A stretch of DNA of 64,000 bases from positions 62,001 through 126,000 of the forward strand of contig JAEHOE010000133.1 in the NCBI GenBank assembly GCA_016858145.1, written 5' to 3'. The DNA is from Edaphochlamys debaryana (lineage: Eukaryota > Chlorophyta > Chlorophyceae > Chlamydomonadales). Of this stretch, positions 22,901 to 33,800 are shown piece after piece. The notes below the pieces were generated by a model. That model had not been told where the DNA came from. It searched no databases and worked only from the letters and a program-made list of their open reading frames with translations. Both the position numbers and the translations under genes were made by a program. The stretch's first letter is position 1; each line of letters opens with the position of its first letter.

Positions 22901-23487
22901 CACAGCCTGCGTGGTGGTGGCGGCCCTGCCGAGGGGCGAGGTGGGGGCGGTGTCCGACGGCGCCCGGGGGCACAGCAGGCCCATACTGGCCGTGCTCGAC
23001 TCGACGGAAGACCAAGCGCCGCCCACGCCGCCGCCGCTGCCGCTGCGGAGGCCGCCACCGCCGCCGCCGCCGCTGCGGAGGCCGCCGCTGCCGGCGCCCA
23101 CCGCCGGCGGCCACTCGGGGTGGCAGTGGGCGCGCGAGGGCACGGGGGCGGCGGAGCGGAAGGCAGCCAGGGTGGACTGAGGGCTGTGGGGCCGCTCGGG
23201 AGCCTGCTCCCGCACCTCGCTGCCGCCATCCAGGGGGTGGCGTTTGCCGGCGCCGCGGCTCGCGGCGCTTGTGGCGGAGCCTCCGGCTTCGCCGCCGCCG
23301 CGGCCTTGGCCCCATGCTGCTTGTCCCTAGCCGCTGCGAGCGGGGGCTGCGGGGCGGGGGCCTCCGATGCCGGCTCCTCGTCGGTCGGTGGGTCGGGCGG
23401 GGCGGAGCTGGCGCCCTGCGCCGCGTTGCGGCCCGGGCGCCTGCGGAGCGTGTCCATGAGCTTGGTCCTCCACTTGTTGCCGCCCAT
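18485..23487 (-). CDS. Multi-pass membrane protein of unknown function, with two frame breaks
   Basis: Modelled exons, 5' to 3' on the minus strand: 23487-22463, 22269-19695, 19509-19408, 19268-19224, 19185-19118, 18982-18928, 18757-18485. The start 'MGGNKWRTKLMDTLRRRPGR' is basic. Long Ala/Pro/Ser/Gly stretches follow, including an 18-proline run near 19940. Likely membrane spans: 'VGGIVAIAGCVQLIAWS', 'LINNGALVALMGGRLLWAL', 'LWLAQGLLRLGFSLCALAY', a glycine-zipper span built from two small exons ('VLGPVLIGLV' plus 'VGTLLGVLAGILPW'), and 'VFGRLLATLLVATAVGLAL'. Later splice phases all agree. Exon 1 needs one extra base between about 23325 and 23215, and exon 2 has one base too many near 21080. 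These may be sequence errors, missed introns or real mutations. Function unknown. Confidence 0.68.
21056..21097. repeat. 21-bp tandem duplication at a frame break
   Basis: cacctcaccggcgccgcacg(g) occurs twice in a row, with one or two changes at the end. The reading frame of the membrane-protein gene changes at this place, although the repeat length itself is a multiple of three. Confidence 0.7.
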
Positions 23488-23687
23488 GCAAGGCCGAAGC
23501 GCGTGAGCGGCTCGCGCAGGCGGTTTGGGCCGCTGCGGCTGCTTTTTCCTGCTCGGGGGTTTTCTTGGGGTTGACGCGCGGGTCCTTTGGCGCTTGGCTA
23601 GCTAGCTAACGCGTTGCACAGCTGCCTGGGCTTTGCCGTCCACTAGCCGCGCGCAGCAAATGGCGTTTCGAGCGCTTAGCAAGCGGA

Positions 23688-26600
23688 TTGCGTGATCAGG
23701 TTGAGGCTGAAACCGGGACCGCGAGTTCCCGGTTGCCACGATCCAAGGAGCTGGAGTCGAAGGCGCACCCACCTTGTCTGGGTTTTGCAGCGCTGCGCGT
23801 CGAGCGCAGAGGCATCGCCGAGCAACGCGCTCGAAGCCCTGGCGCCCCGCCGCAGCGACCCGGGGGCCGGACCCCTCGCGGCGGCCGCTGCGCGAAGACG
23901 CCGGCACCGCCCCGCGTTGCAGCAGGCGTTGCCACGGCGTGTCTTTGCGGCTGCGAAGGCGTAGAGAGGGAGGGGGTGAGGCAGCGGGAGCTGGCCGGGA
24001 GCCTAGCCACGCCCCGTTGCCCGGCGCGCTGGGTCGCCGCCGCCGCAACCCCGCCAACCCCGGTGCACACCCATGCGCTGGCCACAACTAACCCTTACGC
24101 AACCGGGAGCTGGGGGCCAAGGCAGCGGGGAATCACCTGCAGGAAACAGGGCATTGAGCAACGCGTGGGTCCCATCCCAGGCCTGGCATGCTGCATGCTC
24201 ATGCAGCTGACACCAGAGCTGCTAAGAGTGGCAGGTGAGGAGGGGCTCATGGCCTTCCTAGATTTCCACAAGGCGTACGACACGCTGGACCGGGGCTTCC
24301 TGTTTGAGTGCCTGGAAGCGCTGGGGGTTGGCAATGGCTTCCTGGCGTGGGTGCGGCTTCTGCACCAGGGCACAAGATCCGCGGCCCTAGTCAACGGCGA
24401 CGTATCAGGTCACCTGGAGATAACAGCAGGGGTACGGCAAGGCTGCCCATTAGCGCCGCTGCTCTACCTGGCGGCCGCTCAAGCGCTACTATCGTGGCTT
24501 GCTAAACAGGGATTCCAGATTGCTCTCTCACCCAACGGCCGCCAGCTTGTCCTCCGAGCTTCCCAATACGCAGACGACTACACGCAATTCTTGCGACCCA
24601 ACACAGCCGCCGCTTTCGCTGCAGCCATGGAGACCTTTGCGCAAGCAAGTGGACAACGCCTGAACGCCAGCAAGTCGGAGCTGCTCCCCGTCGGCCTGAT
24701 CCCACCGCCTGCGCCGCTGCCCGCGCCGCTGCCCGGCCCACCGCCCGCGCCGCCGCACGGCCCGCCGCCCGCACCGGCGCTGGACCCACCACCAGATCCA
24801 CCGCACACGCTGCCGCCTGGCCTGCCGCCCGCGCTGCCGCCTGGCCTGCCGCCCGCGCCGCCGCCTGGCCTGCTGCCCGCGCCGCCGCCTGGCCTGCCGC
24901 CCGCGCCGCCGCCTGGCCTGCCGCCCGCGCCGCCGCCTGGCCTGCCGCCCGCGCTGCCGCCTGGCCTGCTGCCCGCGCCGCCGCCTGGCCTGCCGCCCGC
25001 GCCGCCGCCTGGCCTGCCGCCCGCGCCGCCGCCTGGCCTGCCGCCCGCGCCGCCGCCTGGCCCGCCGCCCGCGCCGCCGCCTGGCCTGCCGCCCGCGCCG
25101 CCGCCTGGCCTGCCGCCCGCGCCGCCGCCTGGCCTGCCGCCCGCGCCGCCGCCTGGCCTGCCGCCCGCGCCGCCGCCTGAGCCGCCGCCCGCGCCGCCGC
25201 CTGGCCTGCCGCCCGCGCCGCCGCCTGGCCTGCCGCCCGCGCCGCCGCCTGAGCCGCCGCCCGGCCCGCCGCCCGCACCGCCACCCCCTGATACCTCACT
25301 GCGAACCGTCGTGAAGGCCAAGACCCTGGGGGTAACAGTCGCCAACACCGCCGCCCTGTGCAAGCCGGCCATCGCCCTGGATGGAGTCTACTCGGCTCTA
25401 ACCAAGCTGGTGTCCCTGAATCTTTCAGCCTTTGGGAGAGCGTCGACGGCCTCTGGCTACGCAATCTCCAAGGTCCTGTACCACCTGGAATTCGCTTTCC
25501 CCCCCCCGCCCGAGCTGCAGCGACTCTGCAGCACGGTCGCAGCGATGGTGGACCGCAGCATGACGCCGGCGGCACACGCCAGTAACCCACACGCTCGCCT
25601 ACCGGGGATAGGCTACAAGGCGATGTGCGTCCCCCCGGAGGACGGAGGGCTCGGCCTCCTCCCGGTGGTAGAACACGTACGGGCCCGACAAGCGGTGCTG
25701 GCGACACGCTGCGTGCTGGGCAGCTGCCCGAACCTCCTCCGCTTCAGGCCAGTGTGGCCGACGGTCGCAATGGAGCTCCTCCGACGAACGCACCCGGCCG
25801 TACACCCCCTCTGCCTCTTCACAGCCCAGCGGGCAGGCCCCAACGCCGCCACCAAGGTGCTGGGGACCACGGCAAACAGCCCCTGCCCGACGCTGAACAT
25901 GATAACGGGGGCACTCCTCCATCTCCCCCGGGTTGAGTTGATCAAGAGCCCCGCGGTGGGGCCGTGGGTACACAGCGCGCCAGTATGGGGAAATCCGGCC
26001 CTCAGACCCGCAGCAGCGGGCCGTGGGGGGCTGGAAAGCATGTATGCGGACCTGATGGGTATCAATGAATTGAGGACTGTTGGCCAACTAGTAAGAGCCT
26101 ATAGGGCAGGGGCGGGAGCAAGGGCGGGGCTCAGTGGAGCCCAGGGGGGCAGGCTGCCACCGATGGCTAGGAGCGAGTGCTCAAGGAAGGTGAAAGAGAA
26201 CATCGTAGTTGGTCTGTGGGGACGAGGGGGGTATGAGTCTCTACCTGCAGCGCTACGCAATGGCCCTGCGCTCCTAGGGAGGATCGATAGCTTGATGGGC
26301 CATATTCCCGTACCGTGGGTGCAAGCAGCAACGGAGGTGGAAGAGAACCCGGACTTGGCCTGCCCAGAGGAGGAGGCATGGAAAGAACTCTTGGGATGCA
26401 TAGGTTGGCGGATCGGACAGACGCTTGTGTCAGCGGCTAGGCTGTCGGTGAGCTTGGCCACGGCCCTGCAGATGGAGCCCGCTTTTGAGTATGTGAAAGG
26501 CAAGCATTTGAACTTTGTGGCAGAGGCGCTGAGTGGTGGGGTAGGGGACGAGTCAGACCTGTTGGACCTACAAGCCACCTTGCGCAGGCTGTGGGCCCTG

Positions 26601-27152
26601 CGCTGGGAGAACGTGTGGAAGGAAGCTTTCTGGCGCTTGGCGCTCAACGGCTTTACTGGCTTTTCGGCACATGAAGGAACGGCCACGTGCCCATGTGAGA
26701 TTGCGATGCACGGAGGGGACAGATTGCACCACTTTTGGAAATGCTACTTGGCTGAGGGCCTGGTTGATGAGATGTGCGCGTGTCTAGGGGGCGAGCAGGG
26801 CATGCCATGGACCTGGCCACTTTGCCGGTTCAATCTTTGGCTGGCTCGACCAACGGAGGGAGTTGACCAGAGAGTGTGGGATGTGGTGTGTCTTGCAGCC
26901 ACGACAGCCATGGAGAAGGGACGCCGATATCTATACGCGACAAGGGAGAATGGGAATCGCCTCGGGGTGCTGAACCGTGGACGTGTGTTGGTGTCAGCTG
27001 AGTTTTGGGGAGCGCTTCACTCTTTTGCTGCGCTCAGGCCACCAAGTGGCTGGGAGACAATACCGGCGGACCACCCTTTCCTGCGAGTCTCAGGTGGCAG
27101 ATTGACTGTGCAGGAGCCCCCAGGCGTCCTGGCCTTGATTGACGATGATTAA
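23688..27152 (+). CDS. LINE ORF2 fragment: reverse transcriptase plus zinc-knuckle-like C-terminus
   Basis: The frame is open for 1154 codons, but the first about 150 codons are probably chance reading through flanking DNA. RT motif A is 'FLDFHKAYDTLDR' (around 24250-24290), motif B 'GVRQGCPLAPLLYL', motif C 'QYADDY' (about 24562-24580); both catalytic aspartates are present. Next is a proline-rich insert (24705-25290) containing 18 in-frame copies of an 8-residue unit. Thumb/connection blocks then follow, a C-x-C-x10-H-H-x3-C cluster (about 26690-26745) like the zf-RVT motif of plant L1 ORF2, and 'VWDVVCLAATTAMEKGRRYLYA'. Lacking the endonuclease and RT N-terminus, it is unlikely to move on its own. 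No stop or frameshift suggests a fairly recent insertion. Confidence 0.85.
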   Translation: MRDQVEAETGTASSRLPRSKELESKAHPPCLGFAALRVERRGIAEQRARSPGAPPQRPGGRTPRGGRCAKTPAPPRVAAGVATACLCGCEGVEREGVRQRELAGSLATPRCPARWVAAAATPPTPVHTHALATTNPYATGSWGPRQRGITCRKQGIEQRVGPIPGLACCMLMQLTPELLRVAGEEGLMAFLDFHKAYDTLDRGFLFECLEALGVGNGFLAWVRLLHQGTRSAALVNGDVSGHLEITAGVRQGCPLAPLLYLAAAQALLSWLAKQGFQIALSPNGRQLVLRASQYADDYTQFLRPNTAAAFAAAMETFAQASGQRLNASKSELLPVGLIPPPAPLPAPLPGPPPAPPHGPPPAPALDPPPDPPHTLPPGLPPALPPGLPPAPPPGLLPAPPPGLPPAPPPGLPPAPPPGLPPALPPGLLPAPPPGLPPAPPPGLPPAPPPGLPPAPPPGPPPAPPPGLPPAPPPGLPPAPPPGLPPAPPPGLPPAPPPEPPPAPPPGLPPAPPPGLPPAPPPEPPPGPPPAPPPPDTSLRTVVKAKTLGVTVANTAALCKPAIALDGVYSALTKLVSLNLSAFGRASTASGYAISKVLYHLEFAFPPPPELQRLCSTVAAMVDRSMTPAAHASNPHARLPGIGYKAMCVPPEDGGLGLLPVVEHVRARQAVLATRCVLGSCPNLLRFRPVWPTVAMELLRRTHPAVHPLCLFTAQRAGPNAATKVLGTTANSPCPTLNMITGALLHLPRVELIKSPAVGPWVHSAPVWGNPALRPAAAGRGGLESMYADLMGINELRTVGQLVRAYRAGAGARAGLSGAQGGRLPPMARSECSRKVKENIVVGLWGRGGYESLPAALRNGPALLGRIDSLMGHIPVPWVQAATEVEENPDLACPEEEAWKELLGCIGWRIGQTLVSAARLSVSLATALQMEPAFEYVKGKHLNFVAEALSGGVGDESDLLDLQATLRRLWALRWENVWKEAFWRLALNGFTGFSAHEGTATCPCEIAMHGGDRLHHFWKCYLAEGLVDEMCACLGGEQGMPWTWPLCRFNLWLARPTEGVDQRVWDVVCLAATTAMEKGRRYLYATRENGNRLGVLNRGRVLVSAEFWGALHSFAALRPPSGWETIPADHPFLRVSGGRLTVQEPPGVLALIDDD
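24130..27152 (+). mobile_element. 5'-truncated L1-type LINE insertion (copy C)
   Basis: Similarity to LINE ORF2 begins inside the fingers of the reverse transcriptase (about 24130-24200) and runs without a break to a stop at 27150-27152. Endonuclease and ORF1 are missing, as in a typical 5'-truncated insertion. The 3' untranslated part (27153 to perhaps 27290) has no clear poly-A or tail repeat. It shares its whole domain order with the minus-strand copy at 2599-4815, so all belong to one family. Confidence 0.85.
24819..25250 (+). repeat. 24-bp coding minisatellite, 18 units
   Basis: Unit ggcctgccgcccgcgccg plus ccgcct, encoding G-L-P-P-A-P-P-P. Eighteen units run head to tail from 24819 to 25250, with a few variants (cct to ctg, ggc to gag). 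It lies between RT motif C and the thumb. The related minus-strand copy has only a short proline-rich linker at the same place, so the array expanded in this copy or lineage. Confidence 0.93.
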
Positions 27153-27853
27153 AGGCACAGCGGAATTAGTGGAATAGTACTGAGGGGGGCTCTACGGGCC
27201 CGACCCTAGCAACGTGGTGTGACGACCGAAAGTCAGTCACGTTGCGTGGGTGTCGGTGTGCAGGTGGCACACCCAGTAGGTGGCGCTCTCGCTCAACCCC
27301 TCCCCTTCTGGAGGCGGTTCCTGCTGTAACCATCGCATCCTGGCATGCTTGCAGTGGCGCACCCACCTGAGCAGTGCTGGCAACCCCCCATGCTGTGCGG
27401 GTGCATCGCGCTCGTGCTGCGATCAATGGGCGATACGCGCGAGGGGCAGGAGCACTTTCAACGGCGGGACGGGGAACCGCGGGGAACCAGGGTGTGTATT
27501 GGTACGGACGCGTGCCACCCGCCAATTAGGTCAGGGTACCCCTGACCCTGACGCTAGGAGAACTCTAGTAAGTGCTCGCCGGCTAGCCCACTGCGTCGTT
27601 GCGCTTTGAACGACGGGGCCGGGCAATTTCTGCTGCCCAAAACTTGTGTCCTCCAGGCAGCGTTGCTTGCTGCACTGACACGTTAAGCACTTACTGAATC
27701 AGCCAGTCGCTGGCTATGAGGAAGCAAGCTGCATGCCGAGCTGCTTCGGGCTCTCGAGCGAACGGAGCCTGGCTCTAGCTTCTCAGGCGCAGCCCGCCAG
27801 TGCGGAGCTGCGTTGTCTGTTAGGTTCTCAGGGAGCTGTCCTGGTCGGGAGCG
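27153..27853. other. LINE 3' flank and promoter region
   Basis: No coding pattern. The left part is the LINE 3' untranslated region, the right part the probable promoter and 5' leader of the gene starting at 27854. No TATA box was recognised. Confidence 0.5.
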
Positions 27854-30800
27854 ATGGCGTCCTCCACAGCGGCAGGGGCTGGTGCAGCGTCGTCTGCAGC
27901 GGCAGGGTCGGCAGCGGAGGTGAAGTTCACCATCACGGTGCAATGTACCGTCGGAGGCGAGAAGCGGGCGGTCTCCTACACGGTCTTCAAGCGGTAAGAG
28001 CCGGCAATGCCCTCTGCGCGCGTCGGGCATGGATTGGCCACGGTGCCCTCGCCCAGCCCTTCGTATGCACGGGGAGTGCATGTACATGTCTTGAGGGGAG
28101 CCCGTTCTCCACCTGCGGGCGTGCAGGACGCTCATGTCCCAGGTCTTTGACAGCAGCGTGAGCTTCTTCAAGCTGGACCCGGCCCAGGTGGGCATTTGCA
28201 GACGTGGCACGAGGACCAGGCCCCGCTGGGCGTGGGATCGGGAGTTAGGGGACTTTGGCCGCCGCGAGGATGCTGGTCATGGCCCGGACGCGGCGTGGAG
28301 CATCACGATCCGTGCTCCGCGGCTGCCACGGAAGCTAAGGCCTGCTCGATTTTCGTCTTGGCGGGATCACGCAGGTCATCCTGGTCGTGAAAAACAAGGT
28401 GGCGCTCACCCACAAGTGTGTCGAGGACTACCGCCTCTCCGACAAGTCCGTGCTTGACCTCATCCACCTCAAGGAGGTGAGGCCCCCCTCTCGCTGGCGG
28501 AGTCAGGGCACAGCGGCCAGCCTAAGTGACCAGGGGCCAAGCCCGGGGGCCCGAGGGTTTTGCCCCGCTGGGGCGCCGGGGAGAGTTGGCCACGCCGCCC
28601 ACGCCTCGCCGCGTGGCACCCACCGCCTCCGTCACTCCTTGCCCCCAGGCCCCCACGATCGAGCTGACGCTCCAGGACCAGGCGGGCAACAGCAAGGCCA
28701 TCACGGCCTCCACCTACCATCCGCTGTCGGATGTGGTCAAGGCCTTCTGCAAGCACCTGGGCGAGGAGATCGGTGCGTGGCCGCCCGGAGCCCGGGGTCT
28801 CGGCCCCCATTCCCCCACAGTTCCAGCTGGCCGCTCAAAGCACGAGGCTCTGGACTCTAAGCCCAGCGCCAGCAGCAGCCTTGCCCATGGCACTCCAGCC
28901 TGCAGAAGCAGCCAAACAATCCACACCTTCCCACCTTCCCACAACCACCTGCTCTGCTCCCCGCAGGCTTCTCCGACCTTTACCACGGCGGTATCGCCCT
29001 GGATCTGGACGCGTCGCCGGCCTCCATCGGCCTCCGCTCGGGCGAGCAGCTCTTCTGCTACTGCTACCGGGCCGCCTGCCGGCAGCACTGGTTAGCGGCG
29101 GGCAAGCCCGAGCAGGCCAAGGCGCTGCGGTTCATAAAGTTCTATTTTAGCGATTGGAAGTACGGCTACAAGACATTTCCGATCTTTCGCCACGACATCT
29201 CCACGCCCATGGAGGTGCTCATACGCACCTTCTGCGCCTGGCGCGGGCTAGACTATGACCAGACCGGCTTCCTGTACAGCTACACGTACAAACAGGTGCG
29301 TGCACGTACGGCGTACGGAGAGCACGGGCACAGGCGGCCCTGAGCACACTGCCCCGCACCTTCCGAGCACAAACGTGCAATGCGAACACGCACCAGAGGT
29401 CGAAGCACGCATCCTCAACCGCAACAGCACCCACCCAAAACACCCGCACGTGCAGGTGCAGCAGGGGGACACGGCCACCAACAAGGCCCTGGCGGATGGG
29501 GACACCATCCTGGCGTACAGCCGCCAGGTGGGGGGCAGGGGCCGGGGGAGGGGGGGCAGAGCGGGGAGGGGCGTGCAATGCAGCCTGGTCCGGGAACCGG
29601 AAGAAGCTGCCAAGGGGTGAGGCTTTAAGCGGCTTCCCGAGCTCCTCTCAACCGCCTGGGCTCCCCCGCCTCCCTCCCCTACCTCCAGGAGCTGCAGGGG
29701 CGGCTGTGGGACGCGGTGCTCGCGGGCTCGTGCCCCACGGTCCTGGCCCTGCTTGGGGAGGGCGCGGAGCTGTCGACCCGCATCGGCCCGGAGGAGTGGG
29801 GCAAGCACCCGCTGCACGCCGCCGTGGCCAACGGCCACACGGAGCTGGTGCAGCTGCTGCTGCGGGGCCCGCCGGGCCCAGGCCAGGCCCAGGCCCAGCC
29901 GGAGACGGCGGGGCCCACGGGCGGGACCGGGGCTGCGGAGGGCTCAGCAGCCGGGGAGGGGCAAGCAGCTGCGGGGCAAGGCGGCGGCGCTGGCGCGGCG
30001 GCGGGCGGAGGCGCGCGCTCGGGGGAGGCGAAGGAGGGGAAGGACGGAGCCCGGGGCAAGGCGGGGCCGCAGGAAGCTGGGGCAACAGCTGGCGAGGGAG
30101 CAAGCGGCCTGGGGCCCCGGCCCTCCGCCGGGGGGCCCGGGCGGAGCCCCGCCTGCTCCCCCTCCCCCTCCTCGTCCGCCACGACCCCTGCAGACGCATC
30201 CCCTGACTCCATTGACAGCGCCAGCGAACCCAGCGAGTCCAGCGAACCCAGCGGGGCCGGGCCGGGGTCCGTGTCTAGCTGCGACCCCAACCAGCTGGAC
30301 TACGCCTCCGACCCGCCCCTGTGGCACGCCGTGGAGAACAACCTGGTGGACCTGGTGGGCATGCTACTGCGGGCGGGGGCCACGGCCGCGGACCTGCCGC
30401 CGAGGGACGGACGGCCCAAGGTGGGGGGCGGCGGAGGGGGTGGGAAGGGGCGGGTGGAGAGGGGCGGGGTGGGTGGAGACAGGGGCGCGGACTCAGGGGT
30501 TCGCGGCTTTGGGACGGGCTTGGGTCTGGGGCAGGGACTGGGCTCTGGCAATGAAGCGCAGCGCAGACAGGCACTTGCACAGGAGCCTCGCCGGCGCACG
30601 CGCCGCCTCGCGGATGGGACTGCCTCGGGGCTCCGGGGGTGGGCCGCGGAGCCGTGACCCGTCCAGACCGGCCGTGCGCGCTCGGCGCTCGGCGCGTCCA
30701 CGGCGGCTCCTGCCGGAGCCTCTGGGCTGGGTCGGGGGCGCCAGGCTGCTGCGGCGCACGCAGGGACCCACCCCCACCCACCCCCCACCCCCCACCCCCC

Positions 30801-33800
30801 GCCCCCACTCCTCCCCACCTCCCCATCCCCACCCCCCACCCCCAGCCCGCCTACTCGGCCTGCCCCCACGCGGCCCGCAAGGGCCACGCGGAGGCCCTCC
30901 GCGCGCTGCTGGCCGCGGGCGCCAACCCCTGGCTGCCCGACGCCGACGGCTACACGGCCTACGACTACGCCCTGGACCACGCCAAGCCGCCCGCGCTGGT
31001 GGCGGCGCTGCTGGAGGGCGACCCGCGGTTCGGGGAGGTGCAGCGGGGGTTCCAGGTGGGGAGGCAGGGAGGATGGGTGGACGGATGGGGGAGGGAGAAG
31101 GGGTGGGGGAAGAGGGAGGAAGGGGTGGAGGAGAGGAAGGGAGGGGGTATGAGAGGAGGGGAGGGGAGGGCAGGAGGGCTTGGTGGTGGGGCGTGGGGGT
31201 GGTGGGCGGTTGGGGCGTGGGGTTGATGGGCGGTGAGGGCGTGGGGTTTGTTGGGGGACTGGGTGTTGAGTGGAGGAAAAGGGCCTATGGGGGAGCTGGA
31301 GCGAGAGCCGTCCCGGGCACGTGCCCTGCGCCCCACCTCACCACCTCCTCCCGCCTCCCCCCCCCCCCCGCCAGGCCGCCTACACCCGCATGTGCCAGAT
31401 GCTCAAGCGCACGCAGCGCTACCCCGCGCTGGGCTGCCCCTGCCGCACCTGCAACAGCCTGCTGGAGATACGCGCGCCGGAGACGGAGGCCAGCAGGCTG
31501 GTGAGGCCGGGGGGCGTGGGGGGGGGGGGAAAGCGGTGGGGGGAAACCGGGATGGGCAGGAGTTGGTGTGGGTGGTGGATTCGAGGGAATTGGGCTCTGG
31601 GACGAAGGGCTGTACGCCCTGCTCTGGAGCGGAGCTTGGGCTGCGGGGAGGGGCGGGTGGGCGCTAGTGCCCTGGGCTGGAGGTGTGGTGGGGAGGAGCG
31701 AGGGTGGGTGAGGGGTCTGCTGCCCCGCTGCCCAGGCCTCACGCTGCCCCCCCTGCCCTGCCGCGGCGCTCCCCCGCGCCCCCCCGCGGGCCCCCCAGCT
31801 GCGCGAGCAGATCGGCTGCGTGGCGCTGGTGCGGGCGGTGCAGGCGGGCGGGCCGCACTGCGTGGAGGTCATGGAGCTGCTGCTGAGGCACGGGGCGCTG
31901 CTGGACGGACAGGTGGGGAGCGGGCTGGGGAGCGGGGGTGGGGGGTGGGGTGGAGTGGGGATGGGGGGCAGGGTAAACGGGATGAAGGGGGGTGGGAGGA
32001 GCGGGGTGTGGAGGAAGCGGGGGTGGTGTTGCTGAGCGGGGAAGAGGTGGGTCGGGGCAAGGCAGGTGTGCTGATGACAGGAGGGTGGCAGGTTGGGGCA
32101 GGGCTTGGCTCCGTCCGTGGTGGGAGATGCGTCGAGGGGGCAGGGGCAGGGGGCATCCGGGAGCAGAGGCAGGCGGTGCGGAGGCGGACCGAGGCGTGAG
32201 AGCGCATCCCTCTCTCCCCTCCACCCCCACCCCCCAGGACTACGACGGCCGCACGGCCCTGCACCAGGCCATCCGCTACAACCGCCTGGCGGAGGCCGCC
32301 TGGCTGGTGGGCAAGGGGGCGCACCTGGACATACCCGACTTCGAGGGGCTGCTGCCGCTGCACCAGGTAGGGTGGGGGCGGGTGGTGGGGGTGGGGGGCT
32401 CGGGGGCGGGGGGCTCGAGGGCCGGGTCCTCATTGGGGCGGCGGGGGCCGGCGGGGGACGGACCAGGAACTCAAGATGCGGGATGCGGTCATGGGACTGG
32501 GGCGAGGGCTGGAGCCGCGGAGCGGCTCTGGCCCAAACACCGCCGGCAGCTTAACTTCATACTCCCCACGTCCCCCCCCACGTCCCCTCCCACGCCCCCA
32601 GGCCGGCTGCTCCGGCTTCGTGGACATTGCCCGGCTGCTGGTGACCTCGGGCGCCCCCCTGAACCTGCACACCATCAAGTACGTGGGGCAGGAGGCGCTG
32701 GACGCGGCGGCACGCAAGCAGGCGGAGGGCGGCGCGGGCGGTAAGAAGGGCGGCGCCAAGCGGCGGCCGCAGCTGGACGTGTCGGGTCTCACCACCATTG
32801 GCGGCAACAGCCCCCTGGCGCTGGCCATCCGGCACGGGCACGGGGCCATCGTGGAGTACCTGCTGGGGCAGGTGGGAGGGGGGAAGGGTGGGGATGGGGA
32901 TGGGGGGAGGAGGGGATAAGGGGAGGAGGGGATGGGGAGAGGGGGGGGGATGGGCTGAGGAGGGGCATGGGGAGGGTCGGCGCAGGTGCCATGGCGGAGA
33001 GCCTGCCGGTGCAGGTGCGGTCAACGGGGAAGAGCTATGGGGGCAAGCTTGGGGCTTAAGGGAGGAAGGGCCCGGCGATTGGGGGCGGGGCGCGACGGCT
33101 CCTGTGCCTTGCCCGGCCCTGCATGCCAGCTCCCTGCTCAGCCACCCTCCCACCCTCCCCCCAGAACGCCGTGTTCGACCTGAAGAACGCGGCCGACTCC
33201 TCCGCCTTCCACGCCGCCCTCGACAAGGGCAGCGCCGCCATAGCGGGTCTGCTGCTGCAGCACATCAACAAGCGGGCCTCGGGGGGCGTCGGCGGGGCAG
33301 CAGGCGGCGGCGGCGGAGGCAACGGCGGGGCGGGGACGGCGGCCGGCGGCGCGGCGGGGACGGGAGCCGGGGGCGCGGCGACGGGGGCGGGAGCGAGTGG
33401 AGGCGCGGGGGCGGCGGGGGCGCGGTCGCCGACGCGGTCGGGGTCTGCCAAGGAGGCGGCAGCAGCGGCGGCGGCGGAGGGCAAGGAGGGGAAGGAGGGG
33501 AAGAAGGGCAGGAAGGCGGAGAGGCGGGAGGCGGCGGCGGCGGCGGCGAAGGACCGGGACCGAGACAAGGAGGCCTCTGCTGCGGGTGCGGCCAGCGGCG
33601 GGGGTCCGGGCGATGGTGGCGGCGGCGGCAGCGGTGGCGGTGGCGGCAGCGGCGCTGGCGGCGGCGAGGCGGAGGCGGCGCCGGCGGAGGCGCCGGTGGC
33701 TTTCGACGCCGGGGCGGGGCTGCGGGAGATGGTCCTGCGGGAGCGGGAGCGGTTGCGACAGCAGCTGGGGCTCAGTACGGCAAGCTCCGGACCGGGTACG

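Noticed and set aside
22618..23574. 318-codon plus-strand frame
   Set aside because: Arg-rich translation of the antisense of a GC-rich coding exon; the minus strand carries the sensible protein and splice sites.
24819..25250. Possible CRISPR array
   Set aside because: Units are contiguous 24-bp repeats without spacers, in frame inside a reverse transcriptase, in a eukaryotic genome.
24502..25707. 401-codon minus-strand frame with Ala/Gln/Arg repeats
   Set aside because: Antisense of the minisatellite; its regularity comes from the 24-bp repeat.
29753..31504. 583-codon plus-strand frame
   Set aside because: Runs through introns of the ubiquitin-like/ankyrin gene in another frame; Arg/Pro-rich shadow.
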